NCBI GenBank assembly: GCA_964631125.1
Contig: CAZVYN010000062.1
Span: 1 to 26,154 of the forward strand
DNA length: 26,154 nt
Direction of reading: 5' to 3'
Source of the DNA: CAZVYN01 sp964631125
GTDB taxonomy: Bacteria; Eisenbacteria; RBG-16-71-46; CAIMUX01
The position numbers and the translations under genes are program-made. The notes under the pieces were generated by a model that worked only from the letters and a program-made list of their open reading frames with translations, did no database searches and was not told the origin of the DNA. This document shows, piece by piece, positions 16,641 through 25,755 of the stretch; position 1 is the stretch's first letter; every line of letters begins with the position of its first letter.

Positions 16641-17705
16641 GAATCCTCGATCGCTACCTCCTGCGGGAGTACATCTCGTCCTGTCTCCTCGGTCTCGTCG
16701 GCTTCGTCGGGATCTTCCTGCTCGTCGATGCCTTCGAGAAACTCGACGTCTTCGTCGACCACGGCGCGTCCCTTCCGCTCGTCGCGCGGTACTACGGCCT
16801 GGCCTCGGTCACCTTCCTCATCCAGGTGCTCCCCATCGCCATGCTCCTGGGGACGCTCTTCGCGCTGTCGCAGTTGCGGAAGTACAACGAGATCGCGGCC
16901 ATGCAGTCGGCGGGACAGAGCCCATGGCGCCTGGCGCAGCCGCTCCTGCTGGCCGCGCTCCTCGTCTCGGCCGGTCAATACGCGCTGAACGAAGGGCTCG
17001 AACCGCAGATCTATGAAGCGCAGAAGCGAATCCTCAATCGTGAGATCAAGCGATTGGCGGGGGAGGACATGCAGAGCCGGGCCGATGTCCGGGTGTTGGG
17101 CGCGAACGGCTGTGTCTACGCTGCGCAGTTCTACGACGCGCGACGTTCCGTCCTGCGCGGAGTCACGGTGCAGAAGGTGCAAGACGCTCGCCTGCTCTGG
17201 CGCGTCGACGCGGAATCCGCCGCGTGGGACGGAGGGGCGTGGCGATTCGAACGCGGCTTCCTGCGACGTTTCTCGGAGAGCGCCGTCGAGACCCTGCCGT
17301 TCCGCGTCTATGGCCGGAGCGACGTCGATGAACCTCCCCGCCAGTTCGGCCGACAGAACCCCGACCCATTCCACCTCGGCATGAAAGACCTCTGGGAGTA
17401 CATGAAGCGCCTGCGCGAGAACGGCGGCGACACCAGCAGGTTCGAGACGAATTTCCACATCCGCGCTTCATTCCCGCTGGCCAACGTCATCATGACTCTG
17501 CTCGGCGCCGCGCTCTCACTGCGGGTGCTGCGCGGCGGAAGTCTCGCGGCCGGCTTCGGCTTGAGCGTCTCTCTCGGCTTCGCCTACTTCGCGCTCATCC
17601 GACTCGGCCAGGCGCTCGGCTACAGCGAGACGCTCCCCCCGCCTCTGGCGGCCTGGCTCGGGAACATCATCTTCTCGCTCTTCGGCGGCTGGCTGTTCTG
17701 GAAGG

Positions 17706-17716
<11 letters not shown>
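16637..17716 (+). CDS. lptG: Lipopolysaccharide export permease LptG (YjgP/YjgQ family)
   Basis: This is the partner permease of LptF. The 359-residue product is of normal length and begins MRILDRYLLREYISSCLLGL, typical of the family. Membrane segments are near 14-33, 58-80 and 100-118. A periplasmic beta-rich domain covers about 125-265, and three further segments lie in the C-terminal third (PLANVIMTLLGAALSLRV, then GLSVSLGFAYFALIRLG, then AAWLGNIIFSLFGGWLFW). The ATG at 16637-16639 overlaps the lptF stop by 4 nt. Calling this gene LptG and the first LptF follows gene order and the FEKLDVF sequence after helix 1; the two paralogues could be named the other way round. Its 3' end overlaps the opposing accC gene by 11 bp. 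Confidence 0.88.
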
Positions 17717-19082
<1,366 letters not shown>

Positions 19083-19127
19083 TCTCTCCTCCACGGCGCT
19101 CCCGCAACGGGTCGCCGCGGAGAGACT

Positions 19128-20378
19128 CTAGTACTTCACGAGACCCGGCGGCAGCTTGACGTCGCCGGCGGCGGCCGCGGAAGCGGGAGAACCGGCGCCT
19201 GCCCCTGCGCCCTCCCGCAAGCCTCCCGCGCCGGTCGCGGCGGGCGAACTCGAATCATCCTCAGCCGAGCGTGACTTGTCCTCGAACGCGTCCCAGGATG
19301 TGTCGCTCGATGCCTGGATACCGCGCACCCGCAACTCGAACTCGGTGGGATTCGACGAGTGACGGAGCGCCTCGTCCAACGTGATCAATCCCTGTCGATA
19401 GAGCCGCATCAACGACTGGTCGAAGGTTTGCATCCCGTACTGCTGGGCGCCGTCCTGGATCGCGGACTTTATCAGAAGGGTCTTCTCGGCCGAGAGGAGA
19501 TACTCCTGGATCGACGCCGTGTTGATCATGATCTCCACCGCGGGCGCACGACCTCCCCCTTTTGCACGTGGGATCAGCCGTAGCGACACCACCGCCTGCA
19601 GCGTGCTCGCGAGCAAGAAGCGCACTTCGTCGTGTTGATGCGGCGGATAGAACGACAGGATGCGATTGACGGTCTGGGCCGCGTCCACCGTGTGCAGCGT
19701 CGAGAAGACCAGATGTCCGGTGTCGGCGGCCATGAATGCGACCGACATCGTCTCGCGATCGCGGATCTCGCCCAAGAGGATGGCGTCCGGATCCTGGCGC
19801 AAGATGTGTTTCAACCCCTCGGCGAAACTCCCCGTGTCCAGCCCGACTTCGCGCTGACTGATGAAACTCCGGTCGTCGCGGTGCAGGAACTCGATCGGAT
19901 CCTCGATCGTGATGATCGAACGAGCCTCACGGCGGTTGATGCAGTCGATCATCGCGGCGAGCGTCGTCGACTTGCCGCTTCCGACGGTGCCGGTCACGAG
20001 GACGAGGCCTCGCTTGCGCAACGCCAGGTCCTCGACGATCGGCGGGAGCATCAGTTCTTCGAACGTCGGAACGCCAAGGGGCACGTGGCGAATCGCGAAG
20101 GAGACGGTGCCGCGCTGGTAGTAGACGTTGGCGCGGAATCGCGCGAATCCTGGCAACCCGAACGCGAAGTCGATCTCCTTCGCCTGTTCGAAGTCGGCTT
20201 TCTGTGTCTTGGAGAGCAGCACGTCGAGGACCGAGTCCAGGTCCTTGCCCGTCGGAGGGACCTCATCGACGGGAACAAGGCTTCCGTCGATGCGAAAGAC
20301 CGGGGGTGCACCGACTTTGATATGCAAGTCGCTGGCGCCGCGTTCGACCATGAGCTCGAGCGTTCGTCGGAAGTCCAC
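19128..20378 (-). CDS. pilT: PilT-type twitching motility ATPase
   Basis: PilT/PilU ATPases form hexamers at the base of type IV pili and power pilus retraction. The 416-residue product begins MDFRRTLELMVERGASDLHI, the usual PilT start. Motifs: Walker A GTVGSGKST (130-138; the common form is GPTGSGKST), Asp box TIEDPIEFLH (157-166), Walker B LLGEIRD (201-207) and His box TGHLVFSTLHT (220-230). The C-terminal part has GMQTFDQSLMRLYRQG as in PilT. Residues after about 345 form a non-conserved Ser/Gly/Ala-rich tail. The family includes PilT and PilU paralogues, and the sequence alone does not settle which this is. No other pilus gene is in the window. It lies 61 nt after accB and 45 nt before accC, so it probably shares their transcript. 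Confidence 0.9.
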   Translation of the reverse strand: MDFRRTLELMVERGASDLHIKVGAPPVFRIDGSLVPVDEVPPTGKDLDSVLDVLLSKTQKADFEQAKEIDFAFGLPGFARFRANVYYQRGTVSFAIRHVPLGVPTFEELMLPPIVEDLALRKRGLVLVTGTVGSGKSTTLAAMIDCINRREARSIITIEDPIEFLHRDDRSFISQREVGLDTGSFAEGLKHILRQDPDAILLGEIRDRETMSVAFMAADTGHLVFSTLHTVDAAQTVNRILSFYPPHQHDEVRFLLASTLQAVVSLRLIPRAKGGGRAPAVEIMINTASIQEYLLSAEKTLLIKSAIQDGAQQYGMQTFDQSLMRLYRQGLITLDEALRHSSNPTEFELRVRGIQASSDTSWDAFEDKSRSAEDDSSSPAATGAGGLREGAGAGAGSPASAAAAGDVKLPPGLVKY

Positions 20379-20439
20379 GTGCTGATTTCTCCTGCTCGGG
20401 TGTCCGAGTCCGAGCGGAGAGCGCCGCCTACTTCGGGCG

Positions 20440-20973
20440 TCAGTCCGGTCGAACCAGGAAGAGTGGCTGTCCGAACTCGACGGGGTGGCCGTTCTCGACC
20501 ATGACCCGGGCGATCGTCCCCGCCACCTCCGCCTCGATCTCGTTCATGAGTTTCATCGCCTCGACCAGGCAGACCACCTGACCGACCGAGACGCGAGCCC
20601 CGATGTCGGCGAACGATGGGGTGCCCGGGCTTGGCGATCGGTAGAAAGTCCCGACCATCGGCGAGCGAATCTGCGAGAGACCTTCGTCGGCCGCCTTCCG
20701 CTCCGCAGTGCGCTCGGGCTCGGCCGGAGCGGGTCCACCCTCGTCGGTAGTCCGCACGCCGCGTGAGGTCTGGGGCGGCGGGGCCAGGATGACCGGCGCC
20801 GCGACCGTCGCCTGTGTCAGCGCGGGCGCTGTCACCACAACGGTCTTCTCCTCACCCTTGCCGTTGCGCCGCTTGAGGATCCGGACGACGGTCCACCAAC
20901 GGCGAATTTCCAACTCGTCGATCTCGCTCTCCTCGACGAGCTTCACCAGTCTTCGAATGTCATCGACCTGCAT
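20440..20973 (-). CDS. accB: Acetyl-CoA carboxylase biotin carboxyl carrier protein AccB
   Basis: AccB carries the biotin that shuttles carboxyl groups between AccC and the AccAD transferase. The 177-residue product starts MQVDDIRRLVKLVEESEIDE, the family's N-terminal helix. A Pro/Ala-rich linker follows (about 48-95), then the biotinyl domain with SPMVGTFYRSPSPGTPSFAD and the biotinylation site EAMKLMNE, with the modified Lys at 141. The ATG at 20973 has AGGAAA 8 nt upstream. aroQ lies 60 nt upstream; genes often found between aroQ and accB (a Pro-specific peptidase and efp) are absent. pilT, not accC, follows. Confidence 0.95.
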   Translation of the reverse strand: MQVDDIRRLVKLVEESEIDELEIRRWWTVVRILKRRNGKGEEKTVVVTAPALTQATVAAPVILAPPPQTSRGVRTTDEGGPAPAEPERTAERKAADEGLSQIRSPMVGTFYRSPSPGTPSFADIGARVSVGQVVCLVEAMKLMNEIEAEVAGTIARVMVENGHPVEFGQPLFLVRPD

Positions 20974-21033
20974 GGGCGGTTTCCTGAGCCTCGGCTGAAG
21001 CGTTCTAGGGGTGAAAAGGGGGACGGCGGGCGG

Positions 21034-21528
21034 TCAGCCTCGAGACGATCCGGTCTGCTGGATCCGGTCTGCCGTCGGGCTGGAATTTTTCCGAGAAACC
21101 GGCACGAGGTCGCGGAGCGCGCGCAGCGCAAAGAGGTAGCCGTGGACTCCGAGGCCCATGACGACGCCCCGACAGACAGGGGCAACCAAGTCACGGCGAC
21201 GAAATGACTCGCGGGTGTGGAGATTGGTCAGGTGGACCTCGACCACGGGCATGTCCAGCGCGGCGACCGCATCGCGCAACGCTACGCTGGTGTGGCTCAG
21301 TCCACCCGGATTGATGACGACGCCGTCACACGTCTTGCGAGCCGAGTGCAGCCGGTCGATCAACGCGCCCTCGTGGTTCGACTGAAACGTCTCGAGTTCG
21401 ACTCCCAACTGCTCCGCCAGTTCAACCAGGCGGGCGTCGAGTTCCAGCAGCGTCTCGGTCCCATAGAGGTGCGGCTCCCGCTCCCCGAGCAGATCCAAGT
21501 TCGGCCCGTGAAGGACGAGAACGCGCAT
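21034..21528 (-). CDS. aroQ: Type II 3-dehydroquinate dehydratase AroQ
   Basis: AroQ removes water from 3-dehydroquinate in the shikimate pathway, the step after AroB. The ATG at 21528-21526 gives 164 residues; longer in-frame starts lie inside aroB. Motifs: LHGPNLDLLGEREPHLYG with catalytic Tyr22, FQSNHEGALID (with the conserved Asn and Glu), INPGGLSHTSVALRDA, and EVHLTNLHTRESFR with the catalytic His. The conserved core ends near GYLFALRAL; about 20 extra residues follow, partly encoded by a 14-bp tandem duplication. The start overlaps the aroB stop by one base (TGATG), so the two are translationally coupled and catalyse consecutive reactions. Confidence 0.95.
   Translation of the reverse strand: MRVLVLHGPNLDLLGEREPHLYGTETLLELDARLVELAEQLGVELETFQSNHEGALIDRLHSARKTCDGVVINPGGLSHTSVALRDAVAALDMPVVEVHLTNLHTRESFRRRDLVAPVCRGVVMGLGVHGYLFALRALRDLVPVSRKNSSPTADRIQQTGSSRG
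21047..21074. repeat. 14-bp tandem duplication in the aroQ 3' end
   Basis: gatccggtctgctg (21047-21060) is followed directly by gatccggtctgccg (21061-21074), 13 of 14 bases identical. It encodes part of the AroQ tail beyond the conserved fold. Confidence 0.85.
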
Positions 21529-22616
21529 CAAGCGGCTCCGATGTAGCGCAGCGCGGATCGAACATTGGGCTCGTTGACCTGGCGTGAGACCGTAGAACGA
21601 CCCATCCCGTCTGTCAACACCCAGACCCCCCCGCTCTCTTGCGCCTTCTTGTCCATCGAGAGCGCTGACATCAGCGCGTCGGCGGAAACGTCCGAAGCCC
21701 GTACGGGAAGCCTGAACCGAAGGAGGAGCGCTTCGATTCGTTCGAGGTCGCCTTTGGCGAGTCCGGCCTCCGCGACCGAGAGATGCAGCGCGCCCACCAT
21801 TCCGATGGCGACGGCCTCGCCGTGAAGATATCTGGAGAACCCGGACGTGGCCTCGAGCGCATGGCCGATCGTGTGCCCGAAGTTGAGGATGTGGCGCAGA
21901 CCCTGATCGGTCTCGTCCGCCTCCACCACGCTGGCTTTGACCGCGACCGCGCGGGCGATGACCTCCTCGAGTCGTGCGGAGTGCAGCAGGCGGTCCGGCT
22001 CTTCGGTCTCGAGGATTCCGAGCAATTCTGCGTCGCGCACCACGCCGCACTTCACCACCTCCGCGAGGCCGGCGCAGAATTCTCGGCTCGGGAGCGTGGC
22101 CAACCACTCCGGCGAAATGAACACGGCGGAAGGCTGGTGGAACGCGCCGATCATGTTCTTGTGGCCACCGTAGTTCAGCCCGGTCTTGCCGCCGACCGAG
22201 CTGTCCACCTGCGCAAGCAGCGTCGTGGGGGCTTGGATGTAGGAGATGCCTCGCTGGTACGTGGAGGCGGCGAATCCGACCAGATCGCCCAACACTCCCC
22301 CGCCGAAGACGGCGACGACGCCGTCGCGCCGGGTACGGGTCGCGAGGAGGTGGTCGTAGATGCGAAAGAGGGTCTCGTGACTCTTCTGCGCCTCGCCAGC
22401 GTCGAGCAGGAGCGGGTGGAACTCGAGACCGGCGCTGCCCGCGCACGCCTCGAGATCACGGCCCCAGACCTCCCAGACCTTCCGGTCGGCGACAAGGGCC
22501 CATCGGGCCGAGCCACGGTTGCGGTCACGGACCACACTCCGGAGGTCCCAATCGCGCCAGGATCCGATACTGACTGGATAACTCCGTGCGCCGAGGCGCA
22601 CGTCGATCTCGATCAA
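21528..22616 (-). CDS. aroB: 3-dehydroquinate synthase AroB
   Basis: AroB converts DAHP to 3-dehydroquinate, using NAD and a divalent metal. A TTG at 22652 gives 374 residues. The TTG at 22616-22614 is preferred: AGGAGG lies 4 nt upstream and the product then starts at the first family-like strand, IEIDVRLGARSYPVSIG (362 residues). Motifs in that numbering: NAD site FGGGVLGDLVGF (104-115), PTTLLAQVDSSVGGKTG (130-146), GGHKNMIGAF (150-159), and metal ligands Glu186 (LAEVVK), His248 (FGHTIGHALE) and His265 (LHGEAVAIGM). All expected active-site residues are present. It heads the aroB-aroQ-accB-pilT-accC set, with a complex leader upstream. Confidence 0.96.
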   Translation of the reverse strand: MIEIDVRLGARSYPVSIGSWRDWDLRSVVRDRNRGSARWALVADRKVWEVWGRDLEACAGSAGLEFHPLLLDAGEAQKSHETLFRIYDHLLATRTRRDGVVAVFGGGVLGDLVGFAASTYQRGISYIQAPTTLLAQVDSSVGGKTGLNYGGHKNMIGAFHQPSAVFISPEWLATLPSREFCAGLAEVVKCGVVRDAELLGILETEEPDRLLHSARLEEVIARAVAVKASVVEADETDQGLRHILNFGHTIGHALEATSGFSRYLHGEAVAIGMVGALHLSVAEAGLAKGDLERIEALLLRFRLPVRASDVSADALMSALSMDKKAQESGGVWVLTDGMGRSTVSRQVNEPNVRSALRYIGAA

Positions 22617-22650
22617 CCCACCTCCTCGCCGCAACAGCGCGCCGGGCGGC

Positions 22651-22675
22651 AAAAAAAATCCGGGTCATCGCCCGG
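22651..22675 (-). terminator. Terminator-like hairpin with T8 tract before aroB
   Basis: On the minus strand CCGGG-CGATGA-CCCGG, a 5-bp all-GC stem with a 6-nt loop, is followed by A and eight Ts. It lies 90 nt past the htrA-like stop and 35 nt before the aroB start. It may end the upstream operon or act as an attenuator in the aroB leader. Confidence 0.6.
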
Positions 22676-22710
22676 TCCAGTCATAGCCCGATCGAGTCAC
22701 AGCCCGATCC
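22663..22710. repeat. Three 16-bp tandem repeats in the aroB leader
   Basis: ggtcatcgcccggtcc (22663-22678), agtcatagcccgatcg (22679-22694) and agtcacagcccgatcc (22695-22710) lie end to end. Copies two and three match at 14 of 16 positions. The first copy overlaps the stem of the terminator-like hairpin. Confidence 0.85.
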
Positions 22711-22720
22711 CTGCGTCCGG

Positions 22721-22750
22721 ACTGTATCACGCGTCCATCCCGAGCGTCAA
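22721..22750 (-). promoter_or_regulatory. Predicted sigma-70 promoter for aroB-aroQ-accB-pilT-accC
   Basis: Minus-strand TTGACG (22750-22745) and TACAGT (22726-22721) are 18 bp apart, with TG one base before the -10 box (extended -10). It lies between the htrA-like stop and the repeats. Transcription would start near 22714 and run through the repeats and the hairpin. Confidence 0.45.
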
Positions 22751-22764
22751 AGTGCGCCGGGAAC

Positions 22765-24033
22765 TCAGCGATACCGATCCTCGAGTCTCTCCAGGAGTCG
22801 GAGGTACCGCTCCTGTTTCCCCATCCGATCTCGCAACTGCACGTGCAACCCCTGGTTCAGCCGCATCTGCCGCTCGAGCCACTGCATAGAAGTCCGATCT
22901 CCGACCTCGGCGGTCAGGACAAGAGGCGCGCCCTGGCGAAGAACACCAACTCTCACCACGGCCCCCGGCGTGAGCGGCGCAATCCGCTCGGTGACATGCT
23001 CCACCCTGCCCACCGGCACGCCATCGAACGAGGCGATCTGGTCGCCGGCGCGAAGCCCCGCGATTTCAGCCGGACTTCCTCGCATGATGCGAGAGATCGT
23101 AACGGGACCGGACGAGAGCGCTCGGCCCTCGCCGACAGACATCGCCGTGCTGTCGACGAGCGCCACCTGCACACCCAGAAACCCGACGGGATGATCGGCA
23201 TTCTGACGCATGCTCTCGTAGAGTCCCAGGAGTCCAGGGCGAGACAGCGCACTCACCTGATCGCTCTCGAGCAGATACGAGAGCGCAGCCGGACAGCCGC
23301 CGACGAAGGCGTCGGCGTCTTCTCTTACTCCGACATTCACCACCATTCCACGGAGACGGCCGAAACCGTCGAAAACTGCCGACCCGCAGGCGCCGCCACT
23401 TCCCGACATCGCGACGCGGAACGCGCGTTGGGACGGTCCGGCGGCGGTGAGCACCCGCTGCATCCGCCCGAGCCGGAGTTCGAGTGCGCCGGCGGTGTCC
23501 TGGAATCCATGGACCACGACCCAATCCCCGTCGTCCAGAGGCTCTAATGGTTCGGCGCCGAAACAAGGAACCAAACCCACGGCATCGTGAACAACGAGGA
23601 GAGCGAGACCTGACGGCACGTCTTGCGTCAGGAATCTCGCGACGCGGCGCTGCCCGTCCGCCGACACCACCGTGATGCTGTCCGCCGGCTGTGCGCCGTC
23701 CGCGCACGCGAGGATCCGACCTTCCCGGTCCATCACGACGCCGGTCGAACGCAACGTGACGCGCACCGGGCGCGCGGTTTCCGATCGCTTCCACCCATCC
23801 GCCGAACCGGCGCAAGGTCCGACGGGACGCCTCGCGATGACCTGCACGACGCCCGGCTCACCGTGGTTGTAGAGGCTCGCGAGCACGCGGCCGAGCGGAG
23901 ACTCGTCGCGGGCGGGGAGTGGGAGGCCGCGCGTGAGCGAGGGCGACGCCGCGGCGAGGACGGCCCAGACGACGGCCGAGGCGAGCAAGACGCGCGCGGA
24001 GAGGCCGAGGCTGCGCCGTTTCCTGCTCGTCAT
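22765..24033 (-). CDS. HtrA/DegP-like PDZ protein lacking the catalytic triad (pseudo-protease)
   Basis: The ATG at 24033 opens a basic n-region and hydrophobic segment (about 11-30), a signal peptide or anchor; a longer in-frame ORF to 24483 lies inside the anti-sigma gene. The product is 422 residues. Residues about 60-235 follow the HtrA protease fold: STGVVMDREGRILACADGAQ, ITVVSADGQRRVARFLTQDV, GDWVVVHGF, GSGGACGSAVFDGFGRLRGM. The catalytic His position (ILTNxHVV in HtrA) is Asp112, the Asp position is Gly142, and the Ser of GNSGGP is Cys216, so serine-protease activity is not expected. One PDZ domain covers about 283-378 (GFLGVQV, GSPAEIAGLRAGDQIASFDG). A charged helical, coiled-coil-like tail ends the protein. 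It follows the anti-sigma gene by 64 nt, so a sensing or scaffold role in envelope stress is inferred. Confidence 0.78.
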   Translation of the reverse strand: MTSRKRRSLGLSARVLLASAVVWAVLAAASPSLTRGLPLPARDESPLGRVLASLYNHGEPGVVQVIARRPVGPCAGSADGWKRSETARPVRVTLRSTGVVMDREGRILACADGAQPADSITVVSADGQRRVARFLTQDVPSGLALLVVHDAVGLVPCFGAEPLEPLDDGDWVVVHGFQDTAGALELRLGRMQRVLTAAGPSQRAFRVAMSGSGGACGSAVFDGFGRLRGMVVNVGVREDADAFVGGCPAALSYLLESDQVSALSRPGLLGLYESMRQNADHPVGFLGVQVALVDSTAMSVGEGRALSSGPVTISRIMRGSPAEIAGLRAGDQIASFDGVPVGRVEHVTERIAPLTPGAVVRVGVLRQGAPLVLTAEVGDRTSMQWLERQMRLNQGLHVQLRDRMGKQERYLRLLERLEDRYR

Positions 24034-24097
24034 CTCGCGACCTGTCGATCGGGGAACGGCATCTCCCCGATTCGTGGATGGGGATTTCGGGCGGTGC

Positions 24098-24853
24098 TCA
24101 GAACGTCTGAACACGAGTCTGCTGGATGAGCGAGCGGCGAGGCTCGGCTGACCACCAGTCGGGCGCCAATACCTCGATCGAAGCGTCGGGCTCGACCAGC
24201 GAATCGATCGAACCTGTCGCGAAACCGCGCTCGCGCTCGGCCAACGCGTCCGCGAACGGAGTCGTGTTCTCCTCGGAACCGGCCGTCTCTGGAAGGCTGG
24301 AATCGACGGAGCCGACACCGGCCGGACTCGATGCATTCGTCCGACCACGCGCGCTCGCGTCATCTCCAGCACGTCCGGGATCGGAGAACTCCGCGGATCT
24401 CGCCGAGAGACGGTCGTTCCGCGCCTGCGCTCCGGTCCAATCGGAGAGCGGATCCTGCGCGAGATAGCCTGTGACCAATCCAAAGGTGAGCGCGGTGACG
24501 ACGGCGACCGGCACAGGACGCAACACCGGACGGAGCGAGAACGTCTCTCTCCAACTCTGTGCCCACGACGCCAACGCCGTGAGCGGGCTCACGCGTCGAG
24601 CGGAGAGAACCTTCTCACGACGCTCGGCGATCTCGTGCGCGCGGACGCGATCCATCACCTGACAGACGAAACCTGGATCCAGCAACGGCGCCGGGATCGA
24701 ACGAACCAGTTGCACGGTCAACGACATCGACTTCCACCGGGCGTCGCAGTCATCGCAGCGCAGCACATGCAACTCGAGATCGCGAGCCCCGCAGGCCGAC
24801 AGCTCGCCGTCGAGCTTCGCCGAGAAGAGCGAGTGCGCCTCTCTACAATTCAT
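24098..24853 (-). CDS. Membrane anti-sigma factor with N-terminal zinc finger (zf-HC2/ZAS type)
   Basis: This protein probably holds the neighbouring ECF sigma factor inactive at the membrane. The 251-residue product begins MNCREAHSLFSAKLDGELSA and has the HxxxCxxC zinc motif at His29, Cys33 and Cys36, with Cys3 as a likely fourth ligand, the standard ZAS pattern. One membrane helix is at about 112-132 (VPVAVVTALTFGLVTGYL). The segment after it (about 133-251) is Ser/Asp/Glu-rich and probably periplasmic. The ATG at 24853 lies inside the sigma gene, 11 bp of overlap, so the two are translationally coupled as is usual for sigma/anti-sigma pairs. Release by regulated proteolysis is inferred from the family. 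Confidence 0.85.
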   Translation of the reverse strand: MNCREAHSLFSAKLDGELSACGARDLELHVLRCDDCDARWKSMSLTVQLVRSIPAPLLDPGFVCQVMDRVRAHEIAERREKVLSARRVSPLTALASWAQSWRETFSLRPVLRPVPVAVVTALTFGLVTGYLAQDPLSDWTGAQARNDRLSARSAEFSDPGRAGDDASARGRTNASSPAGVGSVDSSLPETAGSEENTTPFADALAERERGFATGSIDSLVEPDASIEVLAPDWWSAEPRRSLIQQTRVQTF

Positions 24854-25490
24854 CGATCCCCCCCTCCACCATCGGGCTCAGCATTTCCTGGAGGGCCGTA
24901 CGCGCTCGATTGATGCGTGAACGGACGGTCCCTCCCGGGATGTTCAAGACCTTCTCGATCTCCTCATACGATAGCTGCTGTACATCGCGGAGGATGATCA
25001 CCTCTCGGTACCTCTCGGGCAAGCGCGCGAGCGCCGCGCCGACCTGTTCCTGGACTTCGCGCCGGTGGAGCCCCCGGTCGGGCCGGGGACCCGGGTCGGC
25101 CGTGAACCGGCCGGCGTCGCCCGTCATCTCCACCAACTTGTCCAAACTGACGCTGTCCTTGGCACGGACTCGCCGACGGATCTCGTTCTTCGCCAGGTTG
25201 ACGGCGATGGTGTACATCCAGGTGCTGAACTTCCCGGTCGGCTGGTACCGCTCCCGGTGGATGAAGATGCGCAGGAAGACCTCCTGGGAGATCTCCTGGG
25301 CCCGGTCGCGATCGTTGATGAACCGGCTGACGAGGTTCACGATCCGGGCGCGATAACGGTCGACGAGCGCGGCAAACGCGGCTTCCGACCCGCGGACGAT
25401 GTGCTCCATCAAGCTCTCATCCGGGAGAGCGGTGAAGACGGGAGCAACCCGCTTCGTCTCGATCGCGTTCGTCTGGGTGAAGCCGTTCAT
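24843..25490 (-). CDS. ECF-type RNA polymerase sigma factor (sigma-70 family, RpoE-like)
   Basis: ECF sigma factors redirect RNA polymerase to stress or envelope genes. The 215-residue product has region 2 at about 38-106, with ALVDRYRARIVNLVSRFIND, AQEISQEVFLRIF and FSTWMYTIAVNLAKNEIRRR. Region 4 is at about 154-205, with LPERYREVIILRDVQQLSYE, a helix-turn-helix IPGGTVRSRINRART, and no extra C-terminal domain. The ATG at 25490 has AAGGA 5 nt upstream. It is the first gene of the sigma / anti-sigma / HtrA-like set, a layout resembling algU-mucA-(mucB-C)-mucD. A GGAACT element upstream suggests it may activate its own promoter. The precise ECF subgroup cannot be set by eye. Confidence 0.93.
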   Translation of the reverse strand: MNGFTQTNAIETKRVAPVFTALPDESLMEHIVRGSEAAFAALVDRYRARIVNLVSRFINDRDRAQEISQEVFLRIFIHRERYQPTGKFSTWMYTIAVNLAKNEIRRRVRAKDSVSLDKLVEMTGDAGRFTADPGPRPDRGLHRREVQEQVGAALARLPERYREVIILRDVQQLSYEEIEKVLNIPGGTVRSRINRARTALQEMLSPMVEGGIDEL

Positions 25491-25527
25491 GGGATTCCTT
25501 CTCCTGGGCCGCGTCCGCGCGGCGCTG

Positions 25528-25556
25528 TTCTACTCGAGGCCCGTACCGTCAGTTCC
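25528..25556 (-). promoter_or_regulatory. Possible ECF-type autoregulatory promoter
   Basis: Minus-strand GGAACT (25556-25551) matches the -35 box of many ECF promoters. GTAGAA (25533-25528) lies 17 bp downstream as a weak -10. The sigma ORF starts 37 nt further on. Confidence 0.35.
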
Positions 25557-25616
25557 GGCACTCGAACCAGTCTGTTCTCGAGCGCTCACACTTGGACGCC
25601 CGATCGTTCGGTGCGA

Positions 25617-25643
25617 CTGGAAGTTTTTTCGAGATTCTTCCAG
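25617..25643. repeat. Perfect 7-bp inverted repeat upstream of the sigma gene
   Basis: ctggaag (25617-25623) and cttccag (25637-25643) are separated by 13 nt containing a T6 run. It lies in the 265-bp divergent spacer between the sigma gene and the haem lipoprotein and could be an operator. A terminator is less likely because no T-tract follows the stem on either strand. Confidence 0.5.
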
Positions 25644-25755
25644 CGCCCTGGTCCACTCTCCGCACAGATTCGCGAAACTCGCTGGGGTGGCAGTGGTTTG
25701 AGCGTCCGCGCAGCTCCTCGGGGGAGTGCGCCAGCGGTAACAAGGGGATCAAGCC

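Noticed and set aside
24034..24483. N-terminal extension of the HtrA-like protein
   Set aside because: The extension is a shadow frame of the anti-sigma gene. The ATG at 24033 precedes a proper signal or anchor sequence.
25688..25703. Sigma-54 promoter (TGGCAG...TTGAG) ahead of the haem lipoprotein
   Set aside because: The GG and GC elements are not at the required spacing; the second is AG instead of GC.
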